Position numbers and translations under genes: made by a program | Part shown: positions 1 through 7,617 of the stretch, piece by piece | How positions within the stretch are numbered: the first letter of the stretch is position 1 | How the letters are laid out: each line of letters opens with the position of its first letter | Notes under the pieces: generated by a model | Seen by the model: the letters and a program-made list of their open reading frames with translations, nothing else | Told to the model about the DNA's origin: nothing | Databases searched by the model: none | DNA from: Vicinamibacterales bacterium | GTDB lineage: Bacteria > Acidobacteriota > Vicinamibacteria > Vicinamibacterales > UBA8438 | Direction of reading: 5' to 3' | Assembly: GCA_030745255.1 (NCBI GenBank) | Contig: JASLOY010000091.1 | Location: 1 to 10,202, forward strand | Length of the DNA: 10,202 bases

Positions 1-92
1 AATTCGAACGAGATGACCGGGCGGTCACCCGCCTGGCGCGCCGCGTGGAGGTCGGAGATGCGGTGAATGGAGGAACTTCCCGTCGACGACAT
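1..92 (-). CDS. metF: Methylenetetrahydrofolate reductase, N-terminal fragment (probable)
   Basis: The minus strand from an ATG at 92-90 stays open to the window edge: 30 full codons plus the first two bases (TT) of the next. The translation ends in RPVISFE followed by a codon beginning TT, which is Phe or Leu. MetF proteins begin with a short variable leader and then a conserved SFEFFPP motif near residue 20-35, and this fragment matches in both position and wording (ISDLHAARQAGDRPVISFE). MetF reduces 5,10-methylenetetrahydrofolate to 5-methyltetrahydrofolate for methionine synthesis in the cytoplasm. No clear Shine-Dalgarno sequence precedes the ATG, and no other start lies nearby in frame. 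Only about a tenth of the expected length (roughly 290 residues) is visible, so the call rests on one motif and its position. It is divergent from the beta-barrel gene at 195. Confidence 0.55.
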   Translation of the reverse strand, partial: MSSTGSSSIHRISDLHAARQAGDRPVISFE

Positions 93-194
93 CCAGACAG
101 TGTATCGGACGGGCTCGGCCCTATCCGCCAGTCGCCCCCTTGATGAGCCGATCCGAGGCCAGATTTCGCAGACGTAGGTAAAGGGGGAAGAGCC

Positions 195-734
195 ATGCCC
201 ACCATGCGATCCTGGCACCCTAGCCTCCACAACCCCGTCGCCGTCGCACCCTCGATTGCTCTGCTTCTGCTCTTCGCTGGTTCCGTTCCGGCTCTCGCTC
301 AGGAGCCCTCCGAGACCGTCCCCAGGCCCGACACCATCTCGAAGATCGCCAACGTCTTCGTCGCCCCCGGCACCGTGAACGGTCGAGCGGCGACAATCCG
401 CCTCGGCGGCGGTGGAGCGTTCATCTGGCCCAGCGGTATTGGCGTCGGCTTGGACCTGGGCTACCTCTCCGACGCCACCCGGCTAGGGGCCGGCGCGGGG
501 CTGTTCTCGGCCGGCCTGCTCTACGAATTCGGTGACCGTCGCGATCTCAGGCCGTACGTCCGTGGGGGAATTTCTGGACTCTTCGACGGCGTGATCACCC
601 AAGAACTGTTCCACGTCGGCGGCGGCGTCACCCGCTGGTACGGCGACGATTGGGGGATGACGTTCGACGTCCGCGATCACTTCTACTACACGACACACAT
701 TCTGGAATTCAGCGTCGGTTTCGTCTTTAGGTAG
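195..734 (+). CDS. Outer-membrane beta-barrel protein
   Basis: This 179-residue protein begins with a signal peptide (hydrophobic stretch SIALLLLFAGSV at about residues 20-31, likely Sec cleavage after ALA at 33-35). The mature part alternates hydrophobic and glycine/aromatic strands: ATIRLGGGGAFIWP, GIGVGLDLGYL, AGAGLFSAGLLYEF, YVRGGISGLF, HVGGGVTRWYG and a terminal FSVGFVFR. This is typical of small eight-stranded outer-membrane barrels (OmpA/OmpX-like fold). The ATG at 195 is chosen because a purine-rich ribosome-binding region (AAGGGGGAAG, 181-190) lies four bases upstream; a second ATG at 204 is possible. Its function is unknown; such barrels are usually structural or small pores. It is monocistronic, divergent from metF and convergent with the array ending at 790. 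Confidence 0.75.
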   Translation: MPTMRSWHPSLHNPVAVAPSIALLLLFAGSVPALAQEPSETVPRPDTISKIANVFVAPGTVNGRAATIRLGGGGAFIWPSGIGVGLDLGYLSDATRLGAGAGLFSAGLLYEFGDRRDLRPYVRGGISGLFDGVITQELFHVGGGVTRWYGDDWGMTFDVRDHFYYTTHILEFSVGFVFR

Positions 735-789
735 AGATCTCTTCCCCCCGGCGAAGCGACATAACTGATCTGGGGTCTCGAGTCCGTCC

Positions 790-2520
790 TCAGCCAACAG
801 GCAGTTCTATGCGCTCTGCGGAACCGGCCGGCTCAACCTGGACGACCGGCGGCACGGCATCGACCTCCACACCGGCACACTCGGCCCAAACGAGCCAGTG
901 GCCGGGCTCGGGCACCAGAAACTCCACGTCCGCGCCCAGGACCGAGTTGGCCTCGACGAAAACCACGCCCGCCGTACCCACCGGTCCCACCAATCTCAAC
1001 CGACAGTCCAGCCGGCCTCCCAGCGTCGCAACGAAGCGAATCGGCTCCCCCAACTCGAGGTCTCCAAGATCGGTCAGACGTGGGAGGCGCTCCACGTCTT
1101 CCAACTGGACCCGGAGCGCACCCGAGGTGCCACCGATCCGAAGCGTGGAACTCCCCTTCGGCGGCAGCGCAATCGTGAACGAGCCGTCCTGTGCGGTCCA
1201 CACGTCGCTCCCCACATAGTCGAGCGGCTCCTCCGCAGCGGCGAATTGATCAAGGCGAGGCAGGACCACCACCGCGAGTCCGGCCATCGGCCGCCTGTTC
1301 CGCACCACTCGACCCATCGCGGCTTTCGGCCGCTCTAGCCGTAGCACCAGGACCGCTGGGAAAGCGGGGGCTCGAACCCGAGCGCGCCCCAGCCGCCCAT
1401 GAACCGCGAGGAGTTCGTGCTCGCCGTCGCCAAGTCCAGTCACCAAGAACCTGCCGTCTTCATCGGTCTCGAACTCAGCGAGAGTCCAGAGTTCGGCAGC
1501 TAGCTCCGAGGGCCGGCCGACCGAACGTTGGCGGACGAGTTGAGAAAGCACGACCCGGCTGTGAGGAGCGGGCCCACCGTCTGAAGCGACGACGACGCCA
1601 TCCACTCGCCTCCCACGACGCAGATCGACCACGATGGGAAGAGTCGGCGTACCCAACGGCCATTCCGCTGCGGACAACCTCGTCGTCGCAAGGCCTCCGC
1701 CCGCCACTTCGAAGTACTCCTCGACCGCGTCATGCTCACCAAACACCCACCAACTGCCCGATCGCACCTCGGCGACTCGACTGTCGACACTCGCTCCGAA
1801 CGTGATGCGGCGAGTCTGCCGGCGGTGACGTGGGGTCCCTCGCGTCAGGATCCGTGCTTGAAGTGGCTCAGCCCCGTCGCTGCCAGTTGGCGCCAGACTA
1901 AGTGCAATCAAGCGCCCCCAACGGGCACTGACGCCCGGGACGGTTTGCCGATCCACCAAGCCCTCGGGCCGCGGCGCTATTCCAAAGACCGTGGACTCGA
2001 GCTGTTCGACAACGACGACTCCCGCTTCAAGTGCCGGTACACCGAGACATCGCATCCCACCAACGACGGCAAAGCAGACCTCGCCGCCGCTGCCAGCGCC
2101 AGCCACGTTCGCATTCAGCCAGCTGACTGGGGCCGTCGCCAAGACGTCGACGCCCTCGACGTCCACGGTTCGGCGGCTCACGGGACTCACACGGATCGAT
2201 CTGGGTGAGGACGGCCAGCGAAACGGCCCCTGCATCAGGTACCCCGCACGTCGATCGCAGAGTATCTGGACCACGACAGCGCGCAATGGCTCCCAGGACA
2301 CCTCGATTCTCCCAGCGTCGACTGGAAGTCGCTGGATTCGAGCCTCACTCCAAACGGGTGGCACGTCGTCACTTCCCGTCAGAACGATCACATCGACCTC
2401 CGGACACTCGACAACACGAACGTCGAGACTCATCCGGCTCTCAGTGGTCGCGGCGGCAACAATCGACCCGACACACCAGATGGTCCAGGTCAGAGTGATC
2501 AATCGGACGATCGCACTCAC
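790..2520 (-). CDS. Exported protein with two carboxypeptidase-regulatory-like repeats
   Basis: The start is set at GTG 2520-2518, not at the longer open frame reaching 2685, because this GTG overlaps the upstream ATPase stop as GTGA. It is also followed directly by a signal peptide (IVRLITLTWTIWCVGSIVAAA, about residues 4-24). The protein is 576 residues and probably leaves the cytoplasm. Residues 1-300 are beta-rich and unrecognised. About residues 305-380 form a carboxypeptidase-regulatory-like unit (RRVDGVVVASDGGPAPHSRVVL, then FETDEDGRFLVTGL). A second unit follows at about 401-475 (MGRVVRNRRPMAGLAVVVLP, then TAQDGSFTIALPP). These are Ig-like beta-sandwich modules common on secreted and surface proteins; no peptidase domain is present. 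It is the last gene of the array and convergent with the beta-barrel gene. A role as exporter cargo or surface partner is inference. Confidence 0.75.
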   Translation of the reverse strand: MSAIVRLITLTWTIWCVGSIVAAATTESRMSLDVRVVECPEVDVIVLTGSDDVPPVWSEARIQRLPVDAGRIEVSWEPLRAVVVQILCDRRAGYLMQGPFRWPSSPRSIRVSPVSRRTVDVEGVDVLATAPVSWLNANVAGAGSGGEVCFAVVGGMRCLGVPALEAGVVVVEQLESTVFGIAPRPEGLVDRQTVPGVSARWGRLIALSLAPTGSDGAEPLQARILTRGTPRHRRQTRRITFGASVDSRVAEVRSGSWWVFGEHDAVEEYFEVAGGGLATTRLSAAEWPLGTPTLPIVVDLRRGRRVDGVVVASDGGPAPHSRVVLSQLVRQRSVGRPSELAAELWTLAEFETDEDGRFLVTGLGDGEHELLAVHGRLGRARVRAPAFPAVLVLRLERPKAAMGRVVRNRRPMAGLAVVVLPRLDQFAAAEEPLDYVGSDVWTAQDGSFTIALPPKGSSTLRIGGTSGALRVQLEDVERLPRLTDLGDLELGEPIRFVATLGGRLDCRLRLVGPVGTAGVVFVEANSVLGADVEFLVPEPGHWLVWAECAGVEVDAVPPVVQVEPAGSAERIELPVG

Positions 2521-3167
2521 TGTAGCGCCTCTATCAGCTCGCCGACGACCGCCTCGGGGCTGCTTGCCTGGGAAAGCGCCCTGTGTATGCGAAGCGACCC
2601 TCGCACGAGGGTGGCGAAGTGAGTCGCCACCCCAACCAACTCGTGCAAGCGATGAGAGGCAATGAGCGTGCTGCCACCCCGACACCGTCGTGCGATCAGC
2701 GCTTGGTGAACTCGGGCGGTCGCGATTGGATCCAGGCCGTCCCAGGGCTCATCCAGTACCCACTCGCGACAGTGCTCGCGAGCCAGAACCGCGAGGAGGC
2801 CGACCTGCTGCCGCGTGCCTCTCGACGCCCTGCTCAGGCGCTGCCCTGCCGGAAGATGCTCTGGTACCTGCGCCTTGAACAGGCCCAGCAGACGACGGGC
2901 CGTCAGATTGGGCGGAACGCTCGCACCCCCAGCAAAGTACGCAACGACGTCGTCTTCCTGGCCCCAGCGAGTCCGACTCACGACGCCATGATCCGGACGC
3001 ACGAGGCCAGCAACAATCCGCAGCAGTGTCGTCTTTCCGGCCCCGTTGGCTCCAACGACTGCAAGGGTCTCACCTTTGTGAATCGACACAGATACGTCGG
3101 CAAGTACTCGATTCCGACCGAAAGACTTGCAGACCCGCCGCAGTTCCATCACGGAGGGACCGCTCAT
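2517..3167 (-). CDS. ABC transporter ATP-binding protein
   Basis: This 216-residue single nucleotide-binding domain would power the permease encoded just upstream. Visible motifs in order are: Walker A GANGAGKTT (39-47), a signature region LSRASRGTRQQVGLL (111-125) where LSGGQ is expected, Walker B EWVLDEP (135-141) followed by D-loop GLD, and the switch histidine in ASHRL (170-174). The Q-loop region reads VVAYFAGGAS (75-84), so the usual glutamine (or glutamate in many ABC-2 ATPases) appears to be glycine. The length is slightly short for the family (220-310). The start ATG at 3167 overlaps the permease stop as ATGA, and its own stop overlaps the next gene's GTG start as GTGA, indicating translational coupling on both sides. 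The substrate is unknown. Confidence 0.9.
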   Translation of the reverse strand: MSGPSVMELRRVCKSFGRNRVLADVSVSIHKGETLAVVGANGAGKTTLLRIVAGLVRPDHGVVSRTRWGQEDDVVAYFAGGASVPPNLTARRLLGLFKAQVPEHLPAGQRLSRASRGTRQQVGLLAVLAREHCREWVLDEPWDGLDPIATARVHQALIARRCRGGSTLIASHRLHELVGVATHFATLVRGSLRIHRALSQASSPEAVVGELIEALQ

Positions 3168-3871
3168 CGCCTGAACTCCAGCGGGTAGTCCTGACAGTGT
3201 ACGACCCCCACACCGGCCAGCAGGGCGACGACACTCAACGTCAGGATGACCAGCGACATTGCGTCAGCTCGAGCGACTGCCGTCTCGACAGGGGTCAGCA
3301 TGAGGAATGGTGATATCCCGATCGTGCCGACGGCCATTGCGAAACTCGTCGAACCTGTACCTCCGCCTCCGACCTCACTGAGCAGATCGCCTCCCCACGT
3401 CGATCCGCCGAAGAGGATCAGTGCGCTTGTCCACAGCAAGGCACCCGACCACCTTCCAAATGGGAGACTCAGCAACCAGGCGGCGGTTGACACCCAGAAC
3501 AGCGCGGCCAGGCTGCTCGGCCGCAGCGATGTTGCCTCGCCACCTTTACCGAAGGCCTCGACGCAACCGAGGAGAAGCCACACGAGCAGTCCGGGCCAGC
3601 TCACCGCGAGCCAGTGGGCGACCGCCGTAGCCCACCGCCGCCGGCCGACACCAAGCGCTTCGTCGAAATAGCCGGCACGCGCGGCCTGCATGAACCCTGC
3701 GGACACGCCGAGCATCTGCAAGTAGAGGCAGCCCGAGAGGAGCCCCGTGGTGGACAGGCCCTTCTCTAGCCCCCACCATGTACCGATCCCCAGGAGCGTG
3801 ACCCACCCAATCGCCAGACCAAGCGGAGGCGGAACCACGAACACGAAGAACCTGATGATGAACCAGGTCAT
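3164..3871 (-). CDS. ABC-2-type permease-like membrane protein
   Basis: The start is ATG 3871-3869, which overlaps the upstream gene's TGA as ATGA; a longer open frame to 3967 has no hydrophobic or conserved content. The 235-residue product has about six hydrophobic segments (roughly residues 6-30, 40-62, 83-104, 118-136, 141-157 and 203-224). A polar loop, QAARAGYFDEALGVGRRRWA (62-81), sits where ABC-2 permeases have their coupling-helix region (often written as ERERGTLE...LLATP). Together with the ATPase that starts inside its stop codon it should form an inner-membrane exporter. Six-helix ABC-2 transporters move drugs, peptides, lipids or polysaccharides; nothing here fixes the substrate. 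Sequence-level family assignment is weak; the call rests on topology and context. Confidence 0.7.
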   Translation of the reverse strand: MTWFIIRFFVFVVPPPLGLAIGWVTLLGIGTWWGLEKGLSTTGLLSGCLYLQMLGVSAGFMQAARAGYFDEALGVGRRRWATAVAHWLAVSWPGLLVWLLLGCVEAFGKGGEATSLRPSSLAALFWVSTAAWLLSLPFGRWSGALLWTSALILFGGSTWGGDLLSEVGGGGTGSTSFAMAVGTIGISPFLMLTPVETAVARADAMSLVILTLSVVALLAGVGVVHCQDYPLEFRR

Positions 3872-4827
3872 CCCACAGGCACCATCCGCATCAGCCCACC
3901 TGCGTCGAGCAGATGGACTGCCCGTCGATCCGCGCGCAAGATCAGCCTGGCCGGATAGGGCAGCCATCGCTCGCCCACGGATTCTCCATCCCGTCGAATC
4001 TGAACCAGTCGCCGACCGTATCTATCTCCGTTGCTGGTTGGCTCCTGAGCCGTCGTCAGGACCCACAGCGTGTCCGCTGCGGTCACATAGGCATCCCGAA
4101 TTGGGCGAGGCCGCTGTTCCAACGCAACTCCCGAACCTTCCGGCGAGCGGTGTAGTCCTGGCACTACGAGGGTTCGGCTTGCACCCGCCGCATCAATGCG
4201 GTCGAGCGTTGTCTCATCGGAGAACCAACATGGCACCTCCGTCCCATCGCTCCACCCGCACCTCACCAGGTTGAACGCCAGCATCTCCGCCCGGGGGCCA
4301 GGATACGGACGGAGCACAAGCGCTCCGAAGGGGCCACTCGCACCCCGGGTTGGGCCCCGACGGAGTGCAGGCCGTCCCGTTTCCCATCTCGCCGGTTGCA
4401 GGATCAGCTGGGCCTTCCAACCGAACAGTCCGACATGTGGTTCCCGAAGGTCGATCCGCTCCGCAAGTTCGCCGTTCGACGCCAGACGGCCCAAGGCATA
4501 GCGATCCACGAGCGTCCAAAGGGCGCCCTCCGTCCACGCGAGCCCCCAGAAGGTGGCCCCATTCGCACCTCGAAGGGGCCACCTCCTGCTACGGCCGGCC
4601 TGTGGTTCCAGGCTGATCAGCTCGCTCTGATCAGTCAGCAGGACGGTCGCCTGTCTCACGACCGCCCTACCGACGATGGCCTCACCCACGTCAACAACCG
4701 ATTCGGGCATCTTGTGCTCGTCACCCGCCGGGCCATCGCCAATCGCGCGTCCGCACGCTCCCGCGAGCATGATGAACAGGAGAACGGCCCTCACGGTTCG
4801 CCTGACGCCTGCGCGGTCGCTCGTCAT
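3868..4827 (-). CDS. Exported, possibly lipid-anchored protein with beta-propeller-like character
   Basis: This 319-residue protein starts at ATG 4827-4825, three bases after the peptide gene's stop; a TTG codon immediately before it is also possible. The N-terminus has arginines, a hydrophobic core (AVLLFIML) and LAGAC with Cys25, a weak lipobox because alanine occupies -3. The body has repeated short beta segments of the form 'WTEGALWTLVDR', 'AADTLWVLTT' and 'ADRRAVHLLDAGG', each followed by a polar turn. This resembles NHL/TolB-like beta-propeller sensor or binding proteins. The repeat count is unclear and I do not recognise the family. Its stop overlaps the permease start (ATGA), tying it to the exporter; it could be a periplasmic partner. 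Exported location is moderately sure, function unknown. Confidence 0.65.
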   Translation of the reverse strand: MTSDRAGVRRTVRAVLLFIMLAGACGRAIGDGPAGDEHKMPESVVDVGEAIVGRAVVRQATVLLTDQSELISLEPQAGRSRRWPLRGANGATFWGLAWTEGALWTLVDRYALGRLASNGELAERIDLREPHVGLFGWKAQLILQPARWETGRPALRRGPTRGASGPFGALVLRPYPGPRAEMLAFNLVRCGWSDGTEVPCWFSDETTLDRIDAAGASRTLVVPGLHRSPEGSGVALEQRPRPIRDAYVTAADTLWVLTTAQEPTSNGDRYGRRLVQIRRDGESVGERWLPYPARLILRADRRAVHLLDAGGLMRMVPVG

Positions 4828-4830
4828 CAA

Positions 4831-5040
4831 CTAGAGTCCGAGCACCTTGATACGCACGCACTCGACGAAATCCAGCTCACAGTCGAGCGCTTTGAAGAAA
4901 CGATCCCAGAATCCGTGCTCGGTGGTTGTGCCGCGAAAGCACTTGCTCGCGTTGCCGAAGCACCCGGCGTACACCCGTGTGGGCGTTGCTCCTAACATCC
5001 AGATCGCCGCCATGGCGATGAGCACTGCACGCTTGGTCAT
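4831..5040 (-). CDS. Small secreted four-cysteine peptide precursor
   Basis: This 69-residue gene starts at ATG 5040-5038, with a ribosome-binding site GGGAGA (5048-5053) seven bases upstream. The frame is open back to 5127, but that part overlaps the regulator and lacks a signal. Residues 1-25 are a clear Sec signal peptide (MTKRAVLIAMAAIWMLGA..., likely cleavage after VYA at 23-25). The predicted mature peptide is 44 residues with cysteines at 2, 9, 29 and 36, giving a symmetric C-x6-C-x19-C-x6-C spacing that suggests two disulfide bonds outside the cytoplasm. No double-glycine leader is present. It lies 79 bases after the sigma-54 regulator gene and 3 bases before the exported-protein gene of the transporter set. 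I do not recognise a family; a signalling, toxin-like or structural peptide are all possible. Confidence 0.65.
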   Translation of the reverse strand: MTKRAVLIAMAAIWMLGATPTRVYAGCFGNASKCFRGTTTEHGFWDRFFKALDCELDFVECVRIKVLGL

Positions 5041-5119
5041 CTCGTTCTCTCCCACTTCATCTCCCTGCCTTAGAGCGAGCGCCCGACCCCGACAGGCTCC
5101 CTGGCTTCCGTCGCGCTCC

Positions 5120-6658
5120 TCAACCATGCCGGGCGGCGCCGGCGGACTCCGAGCTGTCTGTTGGCTTACGCGAGCCTTCGACAGCGGTTCTTCGCAGGTC
5201 GTACCTCAAGTACGCCTGGAGTGTGTGATAGCTGATGTCCAGCCATTTGCACGCTCTGCGCTTGTTGTTGTGACATCGCTCGAGCACGAGGGCCGCATAA
5301 CGGCTACCCCAGGCTCGCATCGTGTCCTGTGCCGTCAGGGAGGGCCACAACACCTCGGAGTGAGCCTGCCGCACGCGGGCCGGCAGGTCGTCGACAACGA
5401 GCTCGCGACCCCGTGCCAGCGCCGCAGCTCTCACGACGACTTGCTCCAGTTCGCGTACGTTCCCGGGCCAGTCGTACGTCCTCATCGCTTCGAGGGCGGA
5501 TGCCGCGATCTTGAAGTCAGCTCCGACCCTCTCGGCAAGCACATGCCTCACGAGAGCACCGAGGTCGCCCAGGCGCGCCCGCAATGGCGGGACCTCCACC
5601 TCGACGCCGTTGAGTCGATAAAAGAGATCGGCACGGAACTGCCCTTCCGTAACCATCTGGGCCAACCTTCGGTTCGTCGCGGCGACGATTCGTGTGTCAA
5701 TCTGCCTGACGGCAGCTCCGCCTACCCGTTCGACCGACGATTCCTGGATCGCCCTAAGCAGCTTCGCCTGCGCAGTTGGCGAGAGGTCGGCCACCTCGTC
5801 CAAGAACAGGGTCCCGCCGTTCGCGTGCTCGAACTTGCCCTTCCTTCCTCGAACGCCGGTAGCCGTTCGGTCCTCGATTCCGAAGAGTTCGGCCTCCACG
5901 AGCGTCTCGACGAGCGCGGCACAGTTGACGGGAATGAAGGGCCCACTTCTCCTTCCGCTCCGCTCATGAATGCGCCTCGCGACCAACTCCTTGCCCGATC
6001 CGGTCTCGCCTTCGACCAGAACCGCGACATCCGATCCGGCGATCCGGTCGACTCGCTGTCTGAGCCTCTCCATCGGCGAGCTGTCACCGACGATCCGGAC
6101 CGGCCCAGAGGCCGAGTGCTTTGCCACTCCGATGACCGCACGCGGACGGTCGACGGCCAGAATCAACCCGGCTATCACTGCTGCCGACTCCAAGAGAGCC
6201 GCGTCCGGGGCCCGCATGGCGGACCAGTCGTGCGACTCGATCTCAAGGGTGGCCGGCCCTCCGCCGAGAGGCACGGGCACCTCGATGTACACCTTCCGCG
6301 GGTCGCGCGGGCTCATGGTGCCGTCTCGTGGTGCCACGTCTTCTCGGAGGCGAACCGGAACTGACATCAAGTCGCTGATCGAGTCTTCGAAGCGGGCGCG
6401 CAGCACCGCGGCTGATGCCGCCGGCGCGCTGTGAGAGGCAAGGCGCCGCAACAAACCGACAGGCGTGGCACTCGAGCTATCCCCGCAGTCGAGCTTCGAC
6501 TGAGAAGTGCCTTTGGATCGAGCATCTGCGGCGTTTACCCTCATCAATCGTGCCTCCAGGGAACCAGCTGCGTTCTTGAAGACAGGTATCAAATAGGATG
6601 CCAACGAGGCCCGCGCCGCACCCGCCAATAACCGCGGGGTCTGCCTTGCATCGGTCAT
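5120..6658 (-). CDS. Sigma-54-type AAA+ transcriptional activator with altered GAFTGA loop
   Basis: This 512-residue enhancer-binding protein has no receiver domain. Residues 85-175 look like the remains of a GAF-type sensory domain (KVYIEVPVPLGGGPATLEIE, then LLESAAVIAGLILAVD). The AAA+ domain spans about 185-425: Walker A GETGSGKE (217-224), ELFG (257-260), Walker B GTLFLDEVADL (282-292), arginine-finger region RADLFYRL (342-349) and WPGNVRELE (397-405). A Fis-type helix-turn-helix lies at about 456-488 (VLERCHNNKRRACKWLDIS). The sigma-54-contacting GAFTGA motif reads RTATGV (264-269). The ATG at 6658 follows the PilZ stop by three bases, with AGGG upstream. It probably controls its own operon, since a sigma-54-like promoter precedes the first gene. 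Family assignment is sure; whether it still remodels sigma-54 is open. Confidence 0.92.
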   Translation of the reverse strand: MTDARQTPRLLAGAARASLASYLIPVFKNAAGSLEARLMRVNAADARSKGTSQSKLDCGDSSSATPVGLLRRLASHSAPAASAAVLRARFEDSISDLMSVPVRLREDVAPRDGTMSPRDPRKVYIEVPVPLGGGPATLEIESHDWSAMRAPDAALLESAAVIAGLILAVDRPRAVIGVAKHSASGPVRIVGDSSPMERLRQRVDRIAGSDVAVLVEGETGSGKELVARRIHERSGRRSGPFIPVNCAALVETLVEAELFGIEDRTATGVRGRKGKFEHANGGTLFLDEVADLSPTAQAKLLRAIQESSVERVGGAAVRQIDTRIVAATNRRLAQMVTEGQFRADLFYRLNGVEVEVPPLRARLGDLGALVRHVLAERVGADFKIAASALEAMRTYDWPGNVRELEQVVVRAAALARGRELVVDDLPARVRQAHSEVLWPSLTAQDTMRAWGSRYAALVLERCHNNKRRACKWLDISYHTLQAYLRYDLRRTAVEGSRKPTDSSESAGAARHG

Positions 6659-6661
6659 CTA

Positions 6662-7024
6662 TCAGCCCTGACCGGCGGGTAGCTTGTTCCCTTGACGAAC
6701 GCTTCTGAGGTCAATCGGGGCGTCGGACTCGAGGGCCGCCCGATAGTGGACGAAGCCCTGCCAGAAGCGCAGGACGTGACAACGGACCACTCGCCCGCGC
6801 ACGCTGATCACGTCCGCGCCCGTCCGCAGGCGCAACTCAATCCGCGCACCTGGACACAGGCGGGAATTCGCGATGAAGCCAACTCCTCTAAGGGACAGAT
6901 CCACCAGCGTGCCTTGGTGGCCCGCTCTCATCGTCACCTGTGGATTCACCGAGATGGCATCGGCGCACACACGCCGGCTCGCGCGTCGGTCAGAACTACC
7001 CGCGCTTCCTAGTCGGGTAGCCAC
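6662..7024 (-). CDS. PilZ domain protein
   Basis: This 120-residue single-domain protein carries both c-di-GMP-binding signatures of PilZ domains. An arginine cluster RRASRR (13-18) gives RxxxR, and DLSLRG (42-47) gives the D/NxSxxG motif, followed by the typical beta-barrel strands GVGFIANSRLCPGARIELRL and VRGRVVRCHV. With both motifs intact it is expected to bind cyclic di-GMP in the cytoplasm and to relay that signal to a partner, often pili or motility machinery. The start is GTG at 7024-7022, overlapping the pseudopilin gene by 16 bases, with GGAGACGGGG just upstream as a ribosome-binding region. It lies between a pseudopilin gene and a sigma-54 activator gene, so either could be its functional partner. 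Confidence 0.85.
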   Translation of the reverse strand: MATRLGSAGSSDRRASRRVCADAISVNPQVTMRAGHQGTLVDLSLRGVGFIANSRLCPGARIELRLRTGADVISVRGRVVRCHVLRFWQGFVHYRAALESDAPIDLRSVRQGNKLPAGQG

Positions 7025-7617
7025 TTCCCCGTCTCCGCGCGAAAGGCCAGAACCCGTACGCGCCCGGTCGGGCCAAGGAGCCTGACGGCATACTGCGAAC
7101 CCGACCGTCCCATGACATAGAGAGTTCCACTCGTAGCGGTTCCGGCCGGACTGAACGACACAATGTCGCTCCGCCCCATCCGGATGGGGTCCGTGCCGGG
7201 TCCGCGCCGGCCGCCAGCGTCGGGCGTGCCCGCACCAAGCCTGAATGACACCCCGGGAAACCGTTCACTCAAACGCTCGAACTCTGTCATGCGAAGGTCG
7301 ATTCCTAGCCTCATGTCTCGCGTACGAACGCCGTTCCCATTCCCGTCTTGGTACACGGCATATTGAACGCCGGTGTCGTCCGACTCGAATCGCATCGCCA
7401 TGTACGTCGAGCGGCTCACTGCTTCCATTCGCAGCAACCTCATCCGCCCTGCCAGGTACTTCGTCGCCGCCCTGGCCCGTGAAGCGTCGAGGCTGGTCAA
7501 CATTCCGGGGACTGCGGCCCCCGCCATCACGACCAGGATGGCGACAACAAACATGGTTTCCAGCAGCGACACGCCGCTCACCCGACCCCAGCGCCACGCC
7601 ACGTCAGAGACCCTCAT
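7009..7617 (-). CDS. Type IV pilin-like / FimT-GspH-type pseudopilin
   Basis: The protein has a class-III prepilin signal: a short leader ending RVSG, then VSLLETMFVVAILVVMAG, with the glutamate at +5 and a long hydrophobic helix. Prepilin peptidase would cut after the glycine. After the helix comes ASRARAATKYLAGRMRLLRMEA, typical of the GspH/FimT minor pseudopilin stalk, then a beta-rich C-terminal domain ending about residue 200 (YAVRLLGPTGRVRVLAFR). I chose ATG 7617-7615, giving a 15-residue leader and 202 residues. A GTG at 7680 would give a 36-residue leader and a 7-base gap from the upstream gene. Neither start has a well-placed ribosome-binding site. The product is probably assembled into a type IV pilus or type II secretion pseudopilus encoded elsewhere; no assembly ATPase or secretin is in this window. 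Confidence 0.85.
   Translation of the reverse strand: MRVSDVAWRWGRVSGVSLLETMFVVAILVVMAGAAVPGMLTSLDASRARAATKYLAGRMRLLRMEAVSRSTYMAMRFESDDTGVQYAVYQDGNGNGVRTRDMRLGIDLRMTEFERLSERFPGVSFRLGAGTPDAGGRRGPGTDPIRMGRSDIVSFSPAGTATSGTLYVMGRSGSQYAVRLLGPTGRVRVLAFRAETGKWLPD

Noticed and set aside
735..789. Terminator between the convergent beta-barrel and beta-sandwich genes
   Set aside because: No stem of useful length with a T-run is visible on either strand.
1191..1805. Long plus-strand frames across 809-2665, opposite the beta-sandwich protein gene
   Set aside because: They are arginine/serine/proline-rich translations without domains, antisense to a gene with a signal peptide, recognisable repeats and start coupling.
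5079..5100. GG-N10-GC spacing upstream of the peptide gene as a second sigma-54 promoter
   Set aside because: Only the dinucleotides match; the flanking TGGCAC and TTGC words are absent and the stretch is GC-rich.
4847..6364. A 505-codon plus-strand frame opposite the sigma-54 activator
   Set aside because: The opposite strand encodes a textbook AAA+ activator with motifs in order; this frame is its low-complexity mirror in a GC-rich gene.
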